A DNA stretch of 64,000 nt from CAIRTM01 sp963723235 (GCA_963723235.1 CAVRPV010000004.1:157446-221445), one strand, 5' to 3'; numbered from the stretch's first letter, positions 1 through 9,307 are shown. The notes: generated from the sequence alone by a model not told the origin. Numbers and translations are program-made.

Positions 1-1364
1 TCAAAAGCCATTTTGATGATGTCTGCTTTCGGCTGGCGTATTGCCTGTCGCAGAAGCAGCAGTGGCAGGAAGCGCTTGTCATGCCTTGAGACCCTGTTTG
101 AAAAATTCCCCAAATCATCATTTGGCGGCAAGGCAGCCTGCCTCTATTACGCGGTTGCGGCGCGCCTGTACAAGGCAAGCCCGGCAGAGGCAACCTATGG
201 CCGCTACATAAAGGCGGCCGAGTGCTACGTGAAAAACTGCCCTGATGCGCAGGATAAAAGCGAAGCGCATTTCCAGCTCGGGCAGTATTACCAGCATAAA
301 AACAGGACCGCGGAGGCCCTGCAGGAATTTTCGCTGGTAAAAAACGATTCATCCCATTTTGCCGAGGCGCAAAATGCAGGGCGCGCATCTGAGGCGGACA
401 GGCTGCAGGCAAACAGTGAAAAGCTTGAGGAGCTTGAGCGCCAGGGCAGGGGGAAATCAGATGAAGCGCTGCAGCTGTACCGGGAGACCGTCAAGCAGGC
501 AGAGCAGTGGTACAAACAGTCGGGAGCAAAAACCGATGCTGCCGGGAGCATGGACAGCGATTCGCACCTGGCATGTCTGCTGGCGCGGCTGTACGTGCGC
601 GGGCCTGAGCCGGACTGTAAAAAGGCGCTGGCGCTGCTTCGAGAATTTCGAGAGCCGGTTTCCGGTCACCCGGCAGCGTGATCTTTTGTACGGCATGGTA
701 AAAAAGCTGCGGCTTGAATGCTACCTGCAGCTGCACATGCTTTCCGAGGCGGAGCGCGAGATCGGCGCCATCGCCGGCGCACCCTCTCTTGACCGGGAGA
801 CCGTGTCGTTTGTGCTTGATCAGGCTGACACATACTACAAGAAGGCAAAGGATGCAGCTCAGGGTGCACAGGCTGCGGAAAATGCGCAGACCGCACTTGC
901 CATCTATAAAAAACTGGGCGGCAGTATTGCTGCAAACGACGCGTTCAGAGAGCTTGCAGCACCGATCGATCAGCGGCTTGCCGAGCTGTACACCATGACC
1001 GGCCAGCCCGAACAGGCAGCAGCCCTATACCGCAAACGGCTTGAGCAGGACCCCGCATCCGGCAGAGGCAATATATAAACTGGGCCTTATCTATGAACAG
1101 CAGAACAAGTGGCAGGATGCCTTTGACACGTGGCAGCGGTTTTCAAAAGGCCTGGCGCCGGGAAGCGCGCAATGGTTTGAGGCGCGCTACCGGGAGGCGG
1201 ACGCGCTGTCACGGCTTGGCAAGCAGGCTGATGCCTGCCAGGTGATAGCAGCAACAAGGACGAAATATCCTGATTTTGGGAATGGAGACTATCGTCAAAA
1301 ATTTATGGACCTTGCCGGGACACTATGTGCCGACGAGACAACAGTAAAGCCGATTCAGCGCTGA
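1..1364 (+). CDS. TPR-repeat protein, 5'-truncated by window edge, three frameshifts
   Basis: Tetratricopeptide-repeat protein entering from the left edge, so no start codon is visible. Its reading frame must be stitched from three frames. Bases 3-83 read KSHFDDVCFRLAYCL and continue to VM. An extra base near 84 moves to LETLFEKFPKSS. An extra base near 649 moves from LALLREF to ESRFPVTRQR. An extra base near 1060-1062 moves from EQDPAS to AEAIYKLGLIYEQQ. All three shifts are +1. The stitched protein shows repeated TPR-like helices (AEALQEF, AALYRKRLEQDP, AIYKLGLIYEQQNKWQDAFDTW) rich in Ala, Leu and Tyr. TPR proteins are protein-interaction scaffolds; partner and location cannot be told here because the N-terminus is missing. 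It lies about 200 bases upstream of a lipoprotein on the same strand. The TPR assignment is firm; the function is unknown. Confidence 0.75.
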
Positions 1365-1578
1365 GAAAAGCGTCTCAAATAAAGAACGCACATATGAAGC
1401 TTTGCAGTTTATGCTCAAATAAGCAGAAAAGTGCCCGGACAGGTCCGGCATTGCACGCCCCGGCATGTTTCTTATGAAGCAGAAAATATTTATAATCAGG
1501 ATTCCCCTTGAAAATGGCCGTCAGTTGTATGCTGCGAACGCGAACCCGGCAAAACACCATGTACGGAGGAAGAATGTC

Positions 1579-3288
1579 ATGAGGGCCCGCACCGCACCGC
1601 TTACCTGGGTTGTCTATTGTGCCATCATGCTGCTTGCGGCCTGCGGGCCGCGGGGATATATCTATGTAGGCGGCACGAAGGTTCCGCAGGGACAATTTCT
1701 TGCCGATCAGCAGATATATCAAGCATACCGCGACCAGAACACGCTTGAAGGCTACCGCGATTTTATGCGCAAATACCCTGAAAACTGCTTCCTGGGCCGC
1801 GCCCGGGATGAAATCCTTCTGCTTGAATTCAAGCCGTATGAACAGCAGGATACTGTCGATGGGTATCTTGAGTTCAAAATGCTCTATCCGAATAGCCCGT
1901 ATGTTGACAAGGCCAACACGCATATCGAGCAGCTTGAAATCAGGCGCTATGACAGCCTTGACACCATTGCCGGGTATCGTGAATTTCTCGACAAGTATCC
2001 CCGCAGTTTTTTTTCCAATAGTGCGCGTGAGCGCCTGCAGGAGCTTACCTTCCGCGAGCAGGACCAACTGCTTCGCGAACGCTGCGGATTCGATCTGCTT
2101 GCGTACCGGCATAAAATCCGCAAAGCCGGTGCCTCTCAGGATCCGCTGTGGAACTTTACTGTTTTTGCCTATGTGCGTGAACAAAACAGCAAAACTTTTT
2201 TTGTTACCCGGCTGCTCTACGGCACGCCGCCTGACCTGCAGGGAGATCCCAAACACGAGCAGCTGAAAACAGCGGTAGTGAGCAGACTGCTGGGCATTAT
2301 TGCGGAACAAAGCCGAAGCGGCGCCAGGCTGCCGCATCTTTTCTTTGAAATTTGTCATGCTCCGGAGGGACTGAATGAAAATGCCGTGCCGATGCTCAGC
2401 TATGAGGTGCCCCCGGATGGACTGCGGCAGCTTATTGCCGGTCAAAGGCAGCCGCATGAAATTTTGACTGTCGCCCAGGCTATGCCTGCCCCGGCCCCGC
2501 CCGCGAAATCGGCAACAGTGACGGCCAGACAAACAGGCATGGTATCCGTGCCGTCGACCAACCCTGTTGACATTATGGGCCGCGTTGCATATAGCAACAC
2601 GTTTACCGATGCTGTGCTGTCGCGCCACTGGGAAACAACCTTCAGCGATGGTCGTACGCAGGCCATCTCTGTTATTGAAAAACACCGGCGCTACGACTCT
2701 CAAAATGCCATCCGCAGCGCAACCGTGCTGCGGTATCTTGAAACGAGAAAAACACGCAGCGACACGAGAAGATGCGCGAGCGCAATCCTGCACCAGCGCT
2801 CGCTCAAGGCGGAGGACCGGTACTGGTACATCATGGATAAAGGTGACGCGGGCATAACAACCCACATTGATGTCTACCGTCCTGACGCTGAAAACGCCTT
2901 TTACCTTGAACAGTATGTTGACCGCGCCCCCGAAACAGAGTCCCATGAACTGCTCGAAATCGTAACGAATGACAACCGCCCCGCTGCTTTGATAAAAAGC
3001 ACTCCGCTGAACGCAAAGCCCTATTATGCCTGGCGCAGGAGCTTGATCGACCTTGAACGCCTGGTGCCGCTTATGATCGAATATTATGACGCGCAAGGTA
3101 CGCTGCAAAAAGATGTGCTATTTTCCTGGCAACAAAGTTTCGGTGTCTGGTACTGGGATATAGCCATGTTCCGGAATCTGGCGGATGGATCCACAACGCG
3201 GATTACAACCACGGACATACGCATCAACCTTGACTTGCCTGAGCGTGACTTTCAGCCCGGGGCGCTGTCACGTCTGGCCGGCAAATAA
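1579..3288 (+). CDS. Lipoprotein with three tandem ~37-residue helical repeats
   Basis: About 569 aa. I chose the ATG at 1579 because GGAGGA lies 8 bases upstream (1565-1570) and it starts a clean lipoprotein signal: basic N-terminus, hydrophobic stretch, lipobox LLAAC with the lipidated Cys at residue 22. Residues about 47-160 hold three imperfect repeats of the form GYxxFxxxYPxSxF...A...I..LE.R.Y. Compare EGYRDFMRKYP, DGYLEFKMLYP and AGYREFLDKYP. These resemble the TPR-like repeats of outer-membrane assembly lipoproteins. The remaining ~400 residues are unrecognised, with a Pro/Ala-rich linker near residue 300. Probably anchored in the periplasm or outer membrane. A long opposite-strand frame covers the same bases but lacks start signals. 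Function unknown. Confidence 0.75.
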   Translation: MRARTAPLTWVVYCAIMLLAACGPRGYIYVGGTKVPQGQFLADQQIYQAYRDQNTLEGYRDFMRKYPENCFLGRARDEILLLEFKPYEQQDTVDGYLEFKMLYPNSPYVDKANTHIEQLEIRRYDSLDTIAGYREFLDKYPRSFFSNSARERLQELTFREQDQLLRERCGFDLLAYRHKIRKAGASQDPLWNFTVFAYVREQNSKTFFVTRLLYGTPPDLQGDPKHEQLKTAVVSRLLGIIAEQSRSGARLPHLFFEICHAPEGLNENAVPMLSYEVPPDGLRQLIAGQRQPHEILTVAQAMPAPAPPAKSATVTARQTGMVSVPSTNPVDIMGRVAYSNTFTDAVLSRHWETTFSDGRTQAISVIEKHRRYDSQNAIRSATVLRYLETRKTRSDTRRCASAILHQRSLKAEDRYWYIMDKGDAGITTHIDVYRPDAENAFYLEQYVDRAPETESHELLEIVTNDNRPAALIKSTPLNAKPYYAWRRSLIDLERLVPLMIEYYDAQGTLQKDVLFSWQQSFGVWYWDIAMFRNLADGSTTRITTTDIRINLDLPERDFQPGALSRLAGK

Positions 3289-3352
3289 GATGGCAGGGGC
3301 AAGAATGCTGAAAGGAACGCGTGCTGGCAGGATGTGGAAAAAATCTTTTTTA

Positions 3353-3475
3353 CAGGCTGTTCAAAAATGCGCAAATGCAAGGCGCGCAATATCATGAGGA
3401 ATGAGGCGTACTTTTTGTACGCCGCAATGACGAATGATGAGCGCAACGAAGCAGATGTGCGTTTTTCAACAGCCC
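3353..3475. repeat. REP-like palindromic element
   Basis: A 123-base imperfect inverted repeat. The outer arms are ggctgttcaaaaatgcg on the left and cgtttttcaacagcc on the right. The centre is a perfect 7-bp stem, GGCGTAC-ttttt-GTACGCC, at 3405-3423. It lies between the end of the lipoprotein and the end of the convergent RNase D-like gene, whose stop codon abuts its right end. The architecture matches intergenic palindromic repeats that recur many times in deltaproteobacterial genomes. Only one copy is seen in this window, so the repetitive nature is inference. Confidence 0.6.
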
Positions 3476-3476
3476 G

Positions 3477-4109
3477 CTAGGAAGCTCCGGGATCGGTCTT
3501 CGGAACCGCAGGAGCAGCAAAGCCGGATTTTTCAAAACGCAAATACAATTCGCGGCTCATCCACGCATCAGTAGCTGCATAGGTAATCTGCTCAGAAGTC
3601 AACCTCTTGACGGCCCAGTTTGAAAGACGGGATTTTTTTGAAATGCGCACCCCCAGCACCGCCGCTGCAAGACCGCGCAGGCCGTAATTTTTAAGACCGG
3701 CATGCCGCGCAAGCGTGCCCAGCTCAACAAAACCCGCAGGTGCAAACGCTGCCAGTGTTTGCAGCATGCGCACGTCATGATCAAGCGCCACACCCGCCTT
3801 GATCCGTTCAGTATCAGCAAGTACCGCGCGCAACTGCTCCGGGAAACCCAGCACCGTGAGTTGAAAAATAAATACCCCGGATGCGCCGGCAAGCTGCAGC
3901 AGCGCGGGCGCATGCTGCTCTCCCTTCTTGAAGGCCGGACGGGTTTCAGTATCAAAGCCCAGCACACGCTCTGCGGCAAGGATGCTCAGCGCTTCACTGA
4001 GAGCGGCCTGATCGCGCACGACGCTGACCGGGCCATCATAGCTGCGGATCGGCAGCAGGTTGATATCGGCACTGTTGATGCGTTCAAAATCAGCACTTCC
4101 ATTCAGCAT
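3477..4109 (-). CDS. RNase D-like 3'-5' exonuclease (DEDDy family)
   Basis: 210 aa, the size of a stand-alone exonuclease domain without the HRDC domains of full RNase D. DEDDy motifs are in order: Exo I GFDTET near residue 51, Exo II near GVALDHDV (about residue 107), and Exo III with the Tyr-x3-Asp pattern in ITYAATDAW near residue 180. The family removes 3' nucleotides from RNA with two metal ions. Stand-alone versions are annotated as 3'-5' exonucleases, with tRNA or small-RNA trimming the likely role. The start lies 2 bases after the stop of the RNA methyltransferase gene, so it is the last gene of a metG-spoU-exonuclease operon. Intact frame. Confidence 0.85.
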   Translation of the reverse strand: MLNGSADFERINSADINLLPIRSYDGPVSVVRDQAALSEALSILAAERVLGFDTETRPAFKKGEQHAPALLQLAGASGVFIFQLTVLGFPEQLRAVLADTERIKAGVALDHDVRMLQTLAAFAPAGFVELGTLARHAGLKNYGLRGLAAAVLGVRISKKSRLSNWAVKRLTSEQITYAATDAWMSRELYLRFEKSGFAAPAVPKTDPGAS

Positions 4110-4111
4110 AT

Positions 4112-4909
4112 CTAATCGTCGTTTCCATGTGCATTCATGTTGGTCAGGGTATTCTCCCCGACGCTTAAGGCATTCACAACCCGGTGGGCCGCGATCGCCA
4201 GGGCCTGATGAACATTCATTGATTTCTTATAGCCCTGCATGGGTATCTGCACGCATTCGCTGCAGCAAGCGCGCACAGCCCCGGCAATGCCGTAGGATTC
4301 ATTGCCGACAACCAGCAGGAATGTATCCGGAGGCTGCCACTGATCGACCACAACCGCTCCGGGACAGTTTTCAAGCGCGATTACCGGCACGCCGGACTTT
4401 TTCAGCATTAACGGTATATCTGCAATACAGCGCACCGGAATCCAGCGCTCAGTCCCTCGCGCAGCCCGGCGCAAACGCGCGTGGTTCAGATCAAGCCCGG
4501 CGCAGGCGTGTACCAGCCCGGAAAAGCCGGCATTATCGATCAGACGAATAATGGAGCCGACATTATAGGGGCTTCTGACCTGATCAAGCACAACCGTGAC
4601 ATCAAAGCGCGGCTGCCAGGCAAGCGGCACAGAGTCTGCTCGAGGCGGCTCAATTTCAGCCATGGTCCGGGCAAAACCCTCATGAAAATAAAAAAACTCA
4701 TGCAGGCTCTCCTCCGGGCTCAGCCATTGCGGAGGCGTGTAGCGGTCAAGTTCTGCCCAGGAATGCATGACTGCATAGCGTTGCAGAAAGCCCTGATAGT
4801 CAACGGTTTTCAGGGCTGAACCGGCAAGCTCAGCCAGCAGCGCATGCTGCCGGCGAACCGGAAGCCGGCTGAATTTTTTCTGTCCGATTGTTTCAGCGCA
4901 CCGGTCCAT
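4112..4909 (-). CDS. SpoU/TrmH-family RNA 2'-O-methyltransferase
   Basis: 265 aa if started at the ATG at 4909; a longer form from 4966 is possible but would run further into metG. The SPOUT motifs are clear: motif 1 SPYNVGSIIRLIDNAGF with the conserved Asn and Gly, motif 2 LLVVGNESYGI, and motif 3 IPMQGYKKSMNVHQALAIA, which form the knotted SAM site. The family methylates the 2'-OH of tRNA or rRNA ribose. The N-terminal ~95 residues (FHEGFARTM region) are an unassigned extension. It overlaps the metG end by 17 bases and is followed 2 bases later by the exonuclease, so it sits in a translation/RNA-processing operon. The exact RNA target is not determinable. Confidence 0.88.
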   Translation of the reverse strand: MDRCAETIGQKKFSRLPVRRQHALLAELAGSALKTVDYQGFLQRYAVMHSWAELDRYTPPQWLSPEESLHEFFYFHEGFARTMAEIEPPRADSVPLAWQPRFDVTVVLDQVRSPYNVGSIIRLIDNAGFSGLVHACAGLDLNHARLRRAARGTERWIPVRCIADIPLMLKKSGVPVIALENCPGAVVVDQWQPPDTFLLVVGNESYGIAGAVRACCSECVQIPMQGYKKSMNVHQALAIAAHRVVNALSVGENTLTNMNAHGNDD

Positions 4910-7019
4910 TTTTAAGCACACGGGTGGTGATTGGCCGGCCCTCGATACAGCAGGGCACATCATCAAACATCATCCGGCTGTCGACAATACGCAGCGGAGC
5001 TGCCTTGAACAGCTCCACACTGATTTCACCTGCCTGTGCCGATGCCTGAGCGTCAACTTCAACCAGGGCTCCGGGGGCGGCATCACCCGCATCCAGCAGC
5101 TCCAGCTTATTGCGTTTTTCGCACACCAGCACCATCCCCTGTGAGAGCACCCCGCGCACATCCACCGGCTTCAGATTTGAAAGAACCAGCACATTGCGGC
5201 CTGACAGCTCCTCCGGGCCGTAATGCTTGACCAGCCCGGCTGCCACGGTCCGCGCATGGGCTTCACCGCAATCAAGCGTGAGGCAGTACAGATGTGTTGC
5301 GTCGGGGTGGGGTTCAACCTGCATAATCCGGGCGGCCTTGATCGCAAAGCGGCTGAAATCCGGCAGATTGCCGCTGAATTTTTTACGGAATTTCTCGGCA
5401 TCGGCCATGTTCAGTTTCTGATAGAGAATTTCCGTGCCGGCAATCCGGTGACCATCAAGCCCGTCGAATAATCCGACCCGCGACCAGTCATAGCCGGAAA
5501 CCGCCATCATGGCAAGCATGCGCTGCGCGGTTTCAGGCATAAACGGTTCAAGGGCAACAGCCAGGCTTTGCACCAGGTAGGCCAGCAGGCTGACCGTTGC
5601 GTGGGCATAGGTACGGTCTGTTTTAATTGTTTCCCAGGGCTGCATGTCCTGAAAAAATTTGTTCCCCCGGTTGCCGAGTACGAGCAGACGGCGGATCGCG
5701 TCGCGCAAACGCACCTCCTCCAGGGCCTGCGTCACCTCGGCGCAATCCTCTTGACATGCCTGCACGAATGCCTGCTGTGTTTCATCCAGCGGGCAGTCCC
5801 TGATCGTACCGTCAAAGTTGTTATGCAGATATACCAGCGTGCGGTTCACCAGGTTGCCGATATTATCGATAAACTCGGCATTGGTTTTCTCAAAAAAATC
5901 CTGCCAGGTAAATGCCGTGTCGGCGCGCTCCGGACGGTTGGACAAAAGGTAGAACCGCCACAGGTCAATTGCAATGCCGGTGCGCCTGACATCATCGCCG
6001 AACACACCCACATTGCGCGATTTTGAAAATTTGGTGTCTTCGTAGTTCAGGTATTCGGTGCTGTTAATGTGGTGCAGCATGGTCCAGGTCTTGCCGGTAC
6101 CAAGCAGCGACGCCGGAAAAATAACCGTGTGAAAAGGTATATTGTCCTTGGCCATGAACTGATAGAGCCGGACATTATCGGGGTTCTGCCACCACTCCCG
6201 CCAGTCGGATCGTGCAGCGGCCGTGATGGAAATATAGCCGATGGGAGCATCGAACCAGACATAGAACACTTTTTTCTCGTAGCCTTTTTTGGGCACGGCA
6301 ATGCCCCAGCTCAGGTCCCGGGTAATGGGGCGCGGCTGCAGGCCTTTTTCAAGCCAGGAGGCAGTGGTTTGCACGGCATTGCGTGTCCAGCTGCCGGACG
6401 TCTGTGTTGCGCTCACCCAGGCCTGAAGGCGATCCTGCAGCGTGTTAAGCGCGAGATACAGATGCGCGGTTTCCTGCAACACGGGCGCGGAGCCGCAGAC
6501 TTTGCAGCGCGGTTTTTTCAGCTGCTCGGGCTCAAGCAGCTTGCCGCACTGGTCACATTGATCACCGCGGGCATCTTCATAGCCGCAGTGAGGACACGTG
6601 CCTTCCACAAAGCGGTCAGCCAGGAACATGGCGCACGTCTTGCAGTACGTGCGCGCGGAAGTCTTTTCAGTGATGAATCCGGCCGCTTCAAGATCACAAA
6701 AAATCTCCTGGGCAATGCGGGTTTGCTCAGGCGTGGAGGTGCGTCCGAACACATCAAAGGATATATTGAAATCACTATAAATGCCGGCATGTATCGCATG
6801 GTATTTGTCGCAGATTTCGCGCGGGGTGCAGCCCTCCTCTCGCGCCCTGTTCTCGGTTGCAGTCCCGTATTCATCGGTGCCGCAGACAAACAGGGTGTCA
6901 TACCCGCGCAGGCGGCAAAAACGGGCATAGACATCGGCGCTGAGCACGCAGCCGATAATGTTACCCAGATGGGGCACATTGTTGACATACGGCAGGGCTG
7001 ATGTGATCAAACGCTTCAT
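4893..7019 (-). CDS. metG: Methionyl-tRNA synthetase
   Basis: 708 aa class I aminoacyl-tRNA synthetase charging tRNA-Met. The HIGH-like motif is PHLGN at residues 16-20 and the KMSKS-like motif is KFSKS at 330-334. Four CxxC knuckles (C126/C129, C142/C145, C155/C158, C172/C175) form the double zinc-binding insertion of the long MetG class. Residues from about 600 (IKAARIMQVEPHPDATHLY...VDVRGVLSQGMVL) are the C-terminal EMAP-like tRNA-binding domain used for dimerisation. Length and domain order are normal. It heads a minus-strand operon with the SpoU methyltransferase and exonuclease. Intact frame over 2.1 kb. Confidence 0.97.
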   Translation of the reverse strand: MKRLITSALPYVNNVPHLGNIIGCVLSADVYARFCRLRGYDTLFVCGTDEYGTATENRAREEGCTPREICDKYHAIHAGIYSDFNISFDVFGRTSTPEQTRIAQEIFCDLEAAGFITEKTSARTYCKTCAMFLADRFVEGTCPHCGYEDARGDQCDQCGKLLEPEQLKKPRCKVCGSAPVLQETAHLYLALNTLQDRLQAWVSATQTSGSWTRNAVQTTASWLEKGLQPRPITRDLSWGIAVPKKGYEKKVFYVWFDAPIGYISITAAARSDWREWWQNPDNVRLYQFMAKDNIPFHTVIFPASLLGTGKTWTMLHHINSTEYLNYEDTKFSKSRNVGVFGDDVRRTGIAIDLWRFYLLSNRPERADTAFTWQDFFEKTNAEFIDNIGNLVNRTLVYLHNNFDGTIRDCPLDETQQAFVQACQEDCAEVTQALEEVRLRDAIRRLLVLGNRGNKFFQDMQPWETIKTDRTYAHATVSLLAYLVQSLAVALEPFMPETAQRMLAMMAVSGYDWSRVGLFDGLDGHRIAGTEILYQKLNMADAEKFRKKFSGNLPDFSRFAIKAARIMQVEPHPDATHLYCLTLDCGEAHARTVAAGLVKHYGPEELSGRNVLVLSNLKPVDVRGVLSQGMVLVCEKRNKLELLDAGDAAPGALVEVDAQASAQAGEISVELFKAAPLRIVDSRMMFDDVPCCIEGRPITTRVLKNGPVR

Positions 7020-7069
7020 GCATACACTCCAGAATCAGGTTGCCTTTTCAGGGGCCAAACAGGTAAAGT

Positions 7070-7813
7070 ATGAAGTATATGGCAACAGTTCACAGGTGTC
7101 AAATGATTGCATCATTTCGGCTTAACGTATCAGATCGCGTGCTTGCAGGCGCCCTGCACCTGCCCGGCGGGCGCCAATCATCCCCCTGGGTTGTTTTATG
7201 CCATGGCCTTTTCAGCAGCATGGCTTCCGAAAAATTCGCGCATCTGGCAGCGTTGTTGTGCCGATCAGGCATTGCGGCCCTGCGCTTTGATTTCAGCGGC
7301 TGCGGCGCAAGCACGGGCAGCATTGCCGATACCACGGTAAGTCGCCGGCTGCAGGAGCTCGAAGCGGTTGTCGGCTTTGCAGACAGTCACCCCGCGCTGG
7401 GCTGTGACTGTGCCTTGATGGGAAGCTCTCTGGGCGGATTTGTGGGATTGCTGTTTGCAGCCCGCCGGCCGTTTAAGGCCCTTTCCCTGTGGGCAACGCC
7501 GCATGACCTCGCGGTCATCAAGGACAATATCCCTGCGCAGGAACTTCAACGCCTTAAACCGGACTTTTTTACAGACGCTGCCGGCTATCGCCTTGATGCC
7601 GGGCACTCAGATATTCCAATGCAGATTATACACGGCACCCATGATGAAATCGTGCCGGTCAGTCATGCCGACAAGTTGTGCTCAAGGGATAACCCCCGGC
7701 ATCAATGTGTCATTATTCCAGGCGCGGATCATACCATCAGCAACCCTGAACACCGCAAAGAAGCCCTCGACAAATGCTGTGCCTGGTTTCAACAGCATCT
7801 GGAAACAGGGTGA
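7070..7813 (+). CDS. Alpha/beta hydrolase (serine hydrolase)
   Basis: About 247 aa; the start could also be the Met codons at 7079 or 7103, as no clear ribosome-binding site decides. The fold signature is complete: oxyanion loop LCHGLFSS, DFSGCGAS strand, nucleophile elbow MGSSLGGF (catalytic Ser near residue 126), acid in HGTHDEIVP and catalytic His in ADHTIS. This is the dienelactone-hydrolase/acyl-esterase-like branch, with a short lid. Cytoplasmic, no signal peptide. The substrate cannot be predicted. It is divergent from metG with only 50 bases between the starts, so the two promoters must overlap. Confidence 0.85.
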   Translation: MKYMATVHRCQMIASFRLNVSDRVLAGALHLPGGRQSSPWVVLCHGLFSSMASEKFAHLAALLCRSGIAALRFDFSGCGASTGSIADTTVSRRLQELEAVVGFADSHPALGCDCALMGSSLGGFVGLLFAARRPFKALSLWATPHDLAVIKDNIPAQELQRLKPDFFTDAAGYRLDAGHSDIPMQIIHGTHDEIVPVSHADKLCSRDNPRHQCVIIPGADHTISNPEHRKEALDKCCAWFQQHLETG

Positions 7814-7936
7814 GCGCAAAACAATTGCACGCTCAAACAGAACAAACAAAGCACCTGTATGGTTTGCATCTCTTATGATTTTTTTAGTACAGCGCGAAGT
7901 TCTGCATTACGGGCCGCGCCGGAAAGGAAGAGTACC

Positions 7937-8374
7937 ATGACCCATTCAGACAAAGGCAATTATGCGGGTAAACACTCAAAAGCGGCGGCCGTATGCGAGA
8001 CAGTAGTACAGGCCGTGAGGGATATGGCTTGTAATGGCTCAATTTCCTGCGCGACAGCACATAGCATTGCGCACACCTGCGCGGTCAGCCCGGAGGAGGC
8101 AGGCCGGGCAATCGATGCAGCAGAGGTGCGAATAGCGCATTGCCAGCTCGGTATTTTCAAACACAGCGCTGATATGCCTGCCGCCCCCTCAGAACTTACG
8201 TTGACCCCTGAACTTGAAGAATATCTTTCTAAGCGGCTGGTCAACGGGCGCCTGCCCTGCAAGGATGCCTGGTCTATTGCCGACCGTTTCAACCTGAACA
8301 GACTGCAGATTGGCACTGTCTGTGACAGGCTTGGCATTAAAATCAGCGACTGTCAGCTGGGAACATTCCGCTGA
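7937..8374 (+). CDS. Tandem-repeat protein with two CQLG-x-F modules
   Basis: 145 aa. The start at 7937 is preceded by a purine-rich GGAAAGGAAG site; an upstream in-frame start is unlikely. The protein is an internal duplication. Residues 24-74 align without gaps to residues 94-144 at an offset of 70. They share NG..xC..A.SIA, a central Gly, and the identical ends CQLGIF (69-74) and CQLGTF (139-144). Each repeat is predominantly helical with helix-turn-helix-like spacing. I do not recognise a named family. Repeated Cys (C38/C108, C69/C139) could be a metal or redox site, which is speculative. It is convergent with the caspase-like lipoprotein, with the two stops 6 bases apart. Confidence 0.7.
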   Translation: MTHSDKGNYAGKHSKAAAVCETVVQAVRDMACNGSISCATAHSIAHTCAVSPEEAGRAIDAAEVRIAHCQLGIFKHSADMPAAPSELTLTPELEEYLSKRLVNGRLPCKDAWSIADRFNLNRLQIGTVCDRLGIKISDCQLGTFR

Positions 8375-8380
8375 ATGCCT

Positions 8381-9307
8381 TTACGGTGCAACCGTATTGA
8401 TGCCCAGCGAAAAGAGATTGTCCACGATCTTCCAGGGAGGGCGACCGCGTTTTATTTCTACCCATGCCGCAGCCCGGTATTCTTCATTCAGGCCGTATAC
8501 AATATCCTGCGCTGAGGACCCGCGAAACAATTCGTAGAGCAGCCGCTTGAAAACCCGCATGTCAAGGTCAACAAGAGACGGCTGGCTGGCAAAAATCGCG
8601 GTTGTGGGATAGCCCTGTCTGAATGCCTGAACGTCATCAAGGAAATGCCGCAGGCTTGAACACGTTGCCAGCACCAGTACCTGATAGGCGCGCAGGGGCA
8701 CACTGCCGTCAAGATCCCGGCTGTCGGGCGCAAAGATCGTATAGTCTTTATTTTTTACACTGTCGTGATATGTCCGCAACACGGTTCCCTGATAGCCGCT
8801 TACTTCGCTGTCCGGCATGATTATTTCATAGCCCGGAGTTCCCTGCATCCGGAAGGGTTTCTCCTTGCCGTCATGCAGAAACACCGGGCCGGCGCCAAAA
8901 CGCGAATGCGAGGCGACAAAGAGCACTTCACATGTTTCCAGGGCTGCACGGAAATCCTCATTGGTAAGAATTAAACGGGCATCTATAATAACGTCCCGAC
9001 CGAACAGCCGGCAACTTTGGGTGCTCTGCCAGTGGCGCGGATCTTCCGGCAACTGCACGCGACCGAGATCGGCTGTCCCGATTCCAAGCCCGACGCTGAT
9101 CCGGCCGTCGGCAATCAGCATTTCCAGATATGGCGGACAGTCCCTGTTTATCGGGCCCGCACGCACAGCGGCCTGACAGGCATGGCTAACCATTTCGGCA
9201 ATATTGAGGGTTTCATCTCGAACGTCCGCTTCGGGTTGCTGCCGACCGGCACAGGCACTAAGAATAAGGACCCCGATCCAGAGAGCTATGGTTGTACTCA
9301 GCTTCAT
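8381..9307 (-). CDS. Lipoprotein with caspase-like His/Cys dyad
   Basis: 308 aa from the ATG at 9307, chosen because it begins a lipoprotein signal with lipobox LSAC (Cys 19). The mature part contains a strand-turn FVASHSRFGAG with His134. About 80 residues later comes a second strand, VLVLATCSSLRHF, with Cys216. This order, His after one hydrophobic strand and Cys after the next, is the layout of caspase-like (clan CD) peptidases such as the C14/C25/CHAT groups. I have no database match, so protease activity is inference. A secreted, membrane-anchored protein is well supported. The C-terminus (RGRPPWKIVDNLF) is compact and ends normally. Confidence 0.65.
   Translation of the reverse strand: MKLSTTIALWIGVLILSACAGRQQPEADVRDETLNIAEMVSHACQAAVRAGPINRDCPPYLEMLIADGRISVGLGIGTADLGRVQLPEDPRHWQSTQSCRLFGRDVIIDARLILTNEDFRAALETCEVLFVASHSRFGAGPVFLHDGKEKPFRMQGTPGYEIIMPDSEVSGYQGTVLRTYHDSVKNKDYTIFAPDSRDLDGSVPLRAYQVLVLATCSSLRHFLDDVQAFRQGYPTTAIFASQPSLVDLDMRVFKRLLYELFRGSSAQDIVYGLNEEYRAAAWVEIKRGRPPWKIVDNLFSLGINTVAP

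Noticed and set aside
1375..3108. 577-codon open frame on the minus strand opposite the lipoprotein gene
   Set aside because: It lacks start signals and recognisable domains, while the plus frame has a ribosome-binding site, lipobox and repeats; it is a composition shadow.
6069..7001. 310-codon plus-strand frame opposite metG
   Set aside because: Antisense shadow of an intact, fully recognisable metG.
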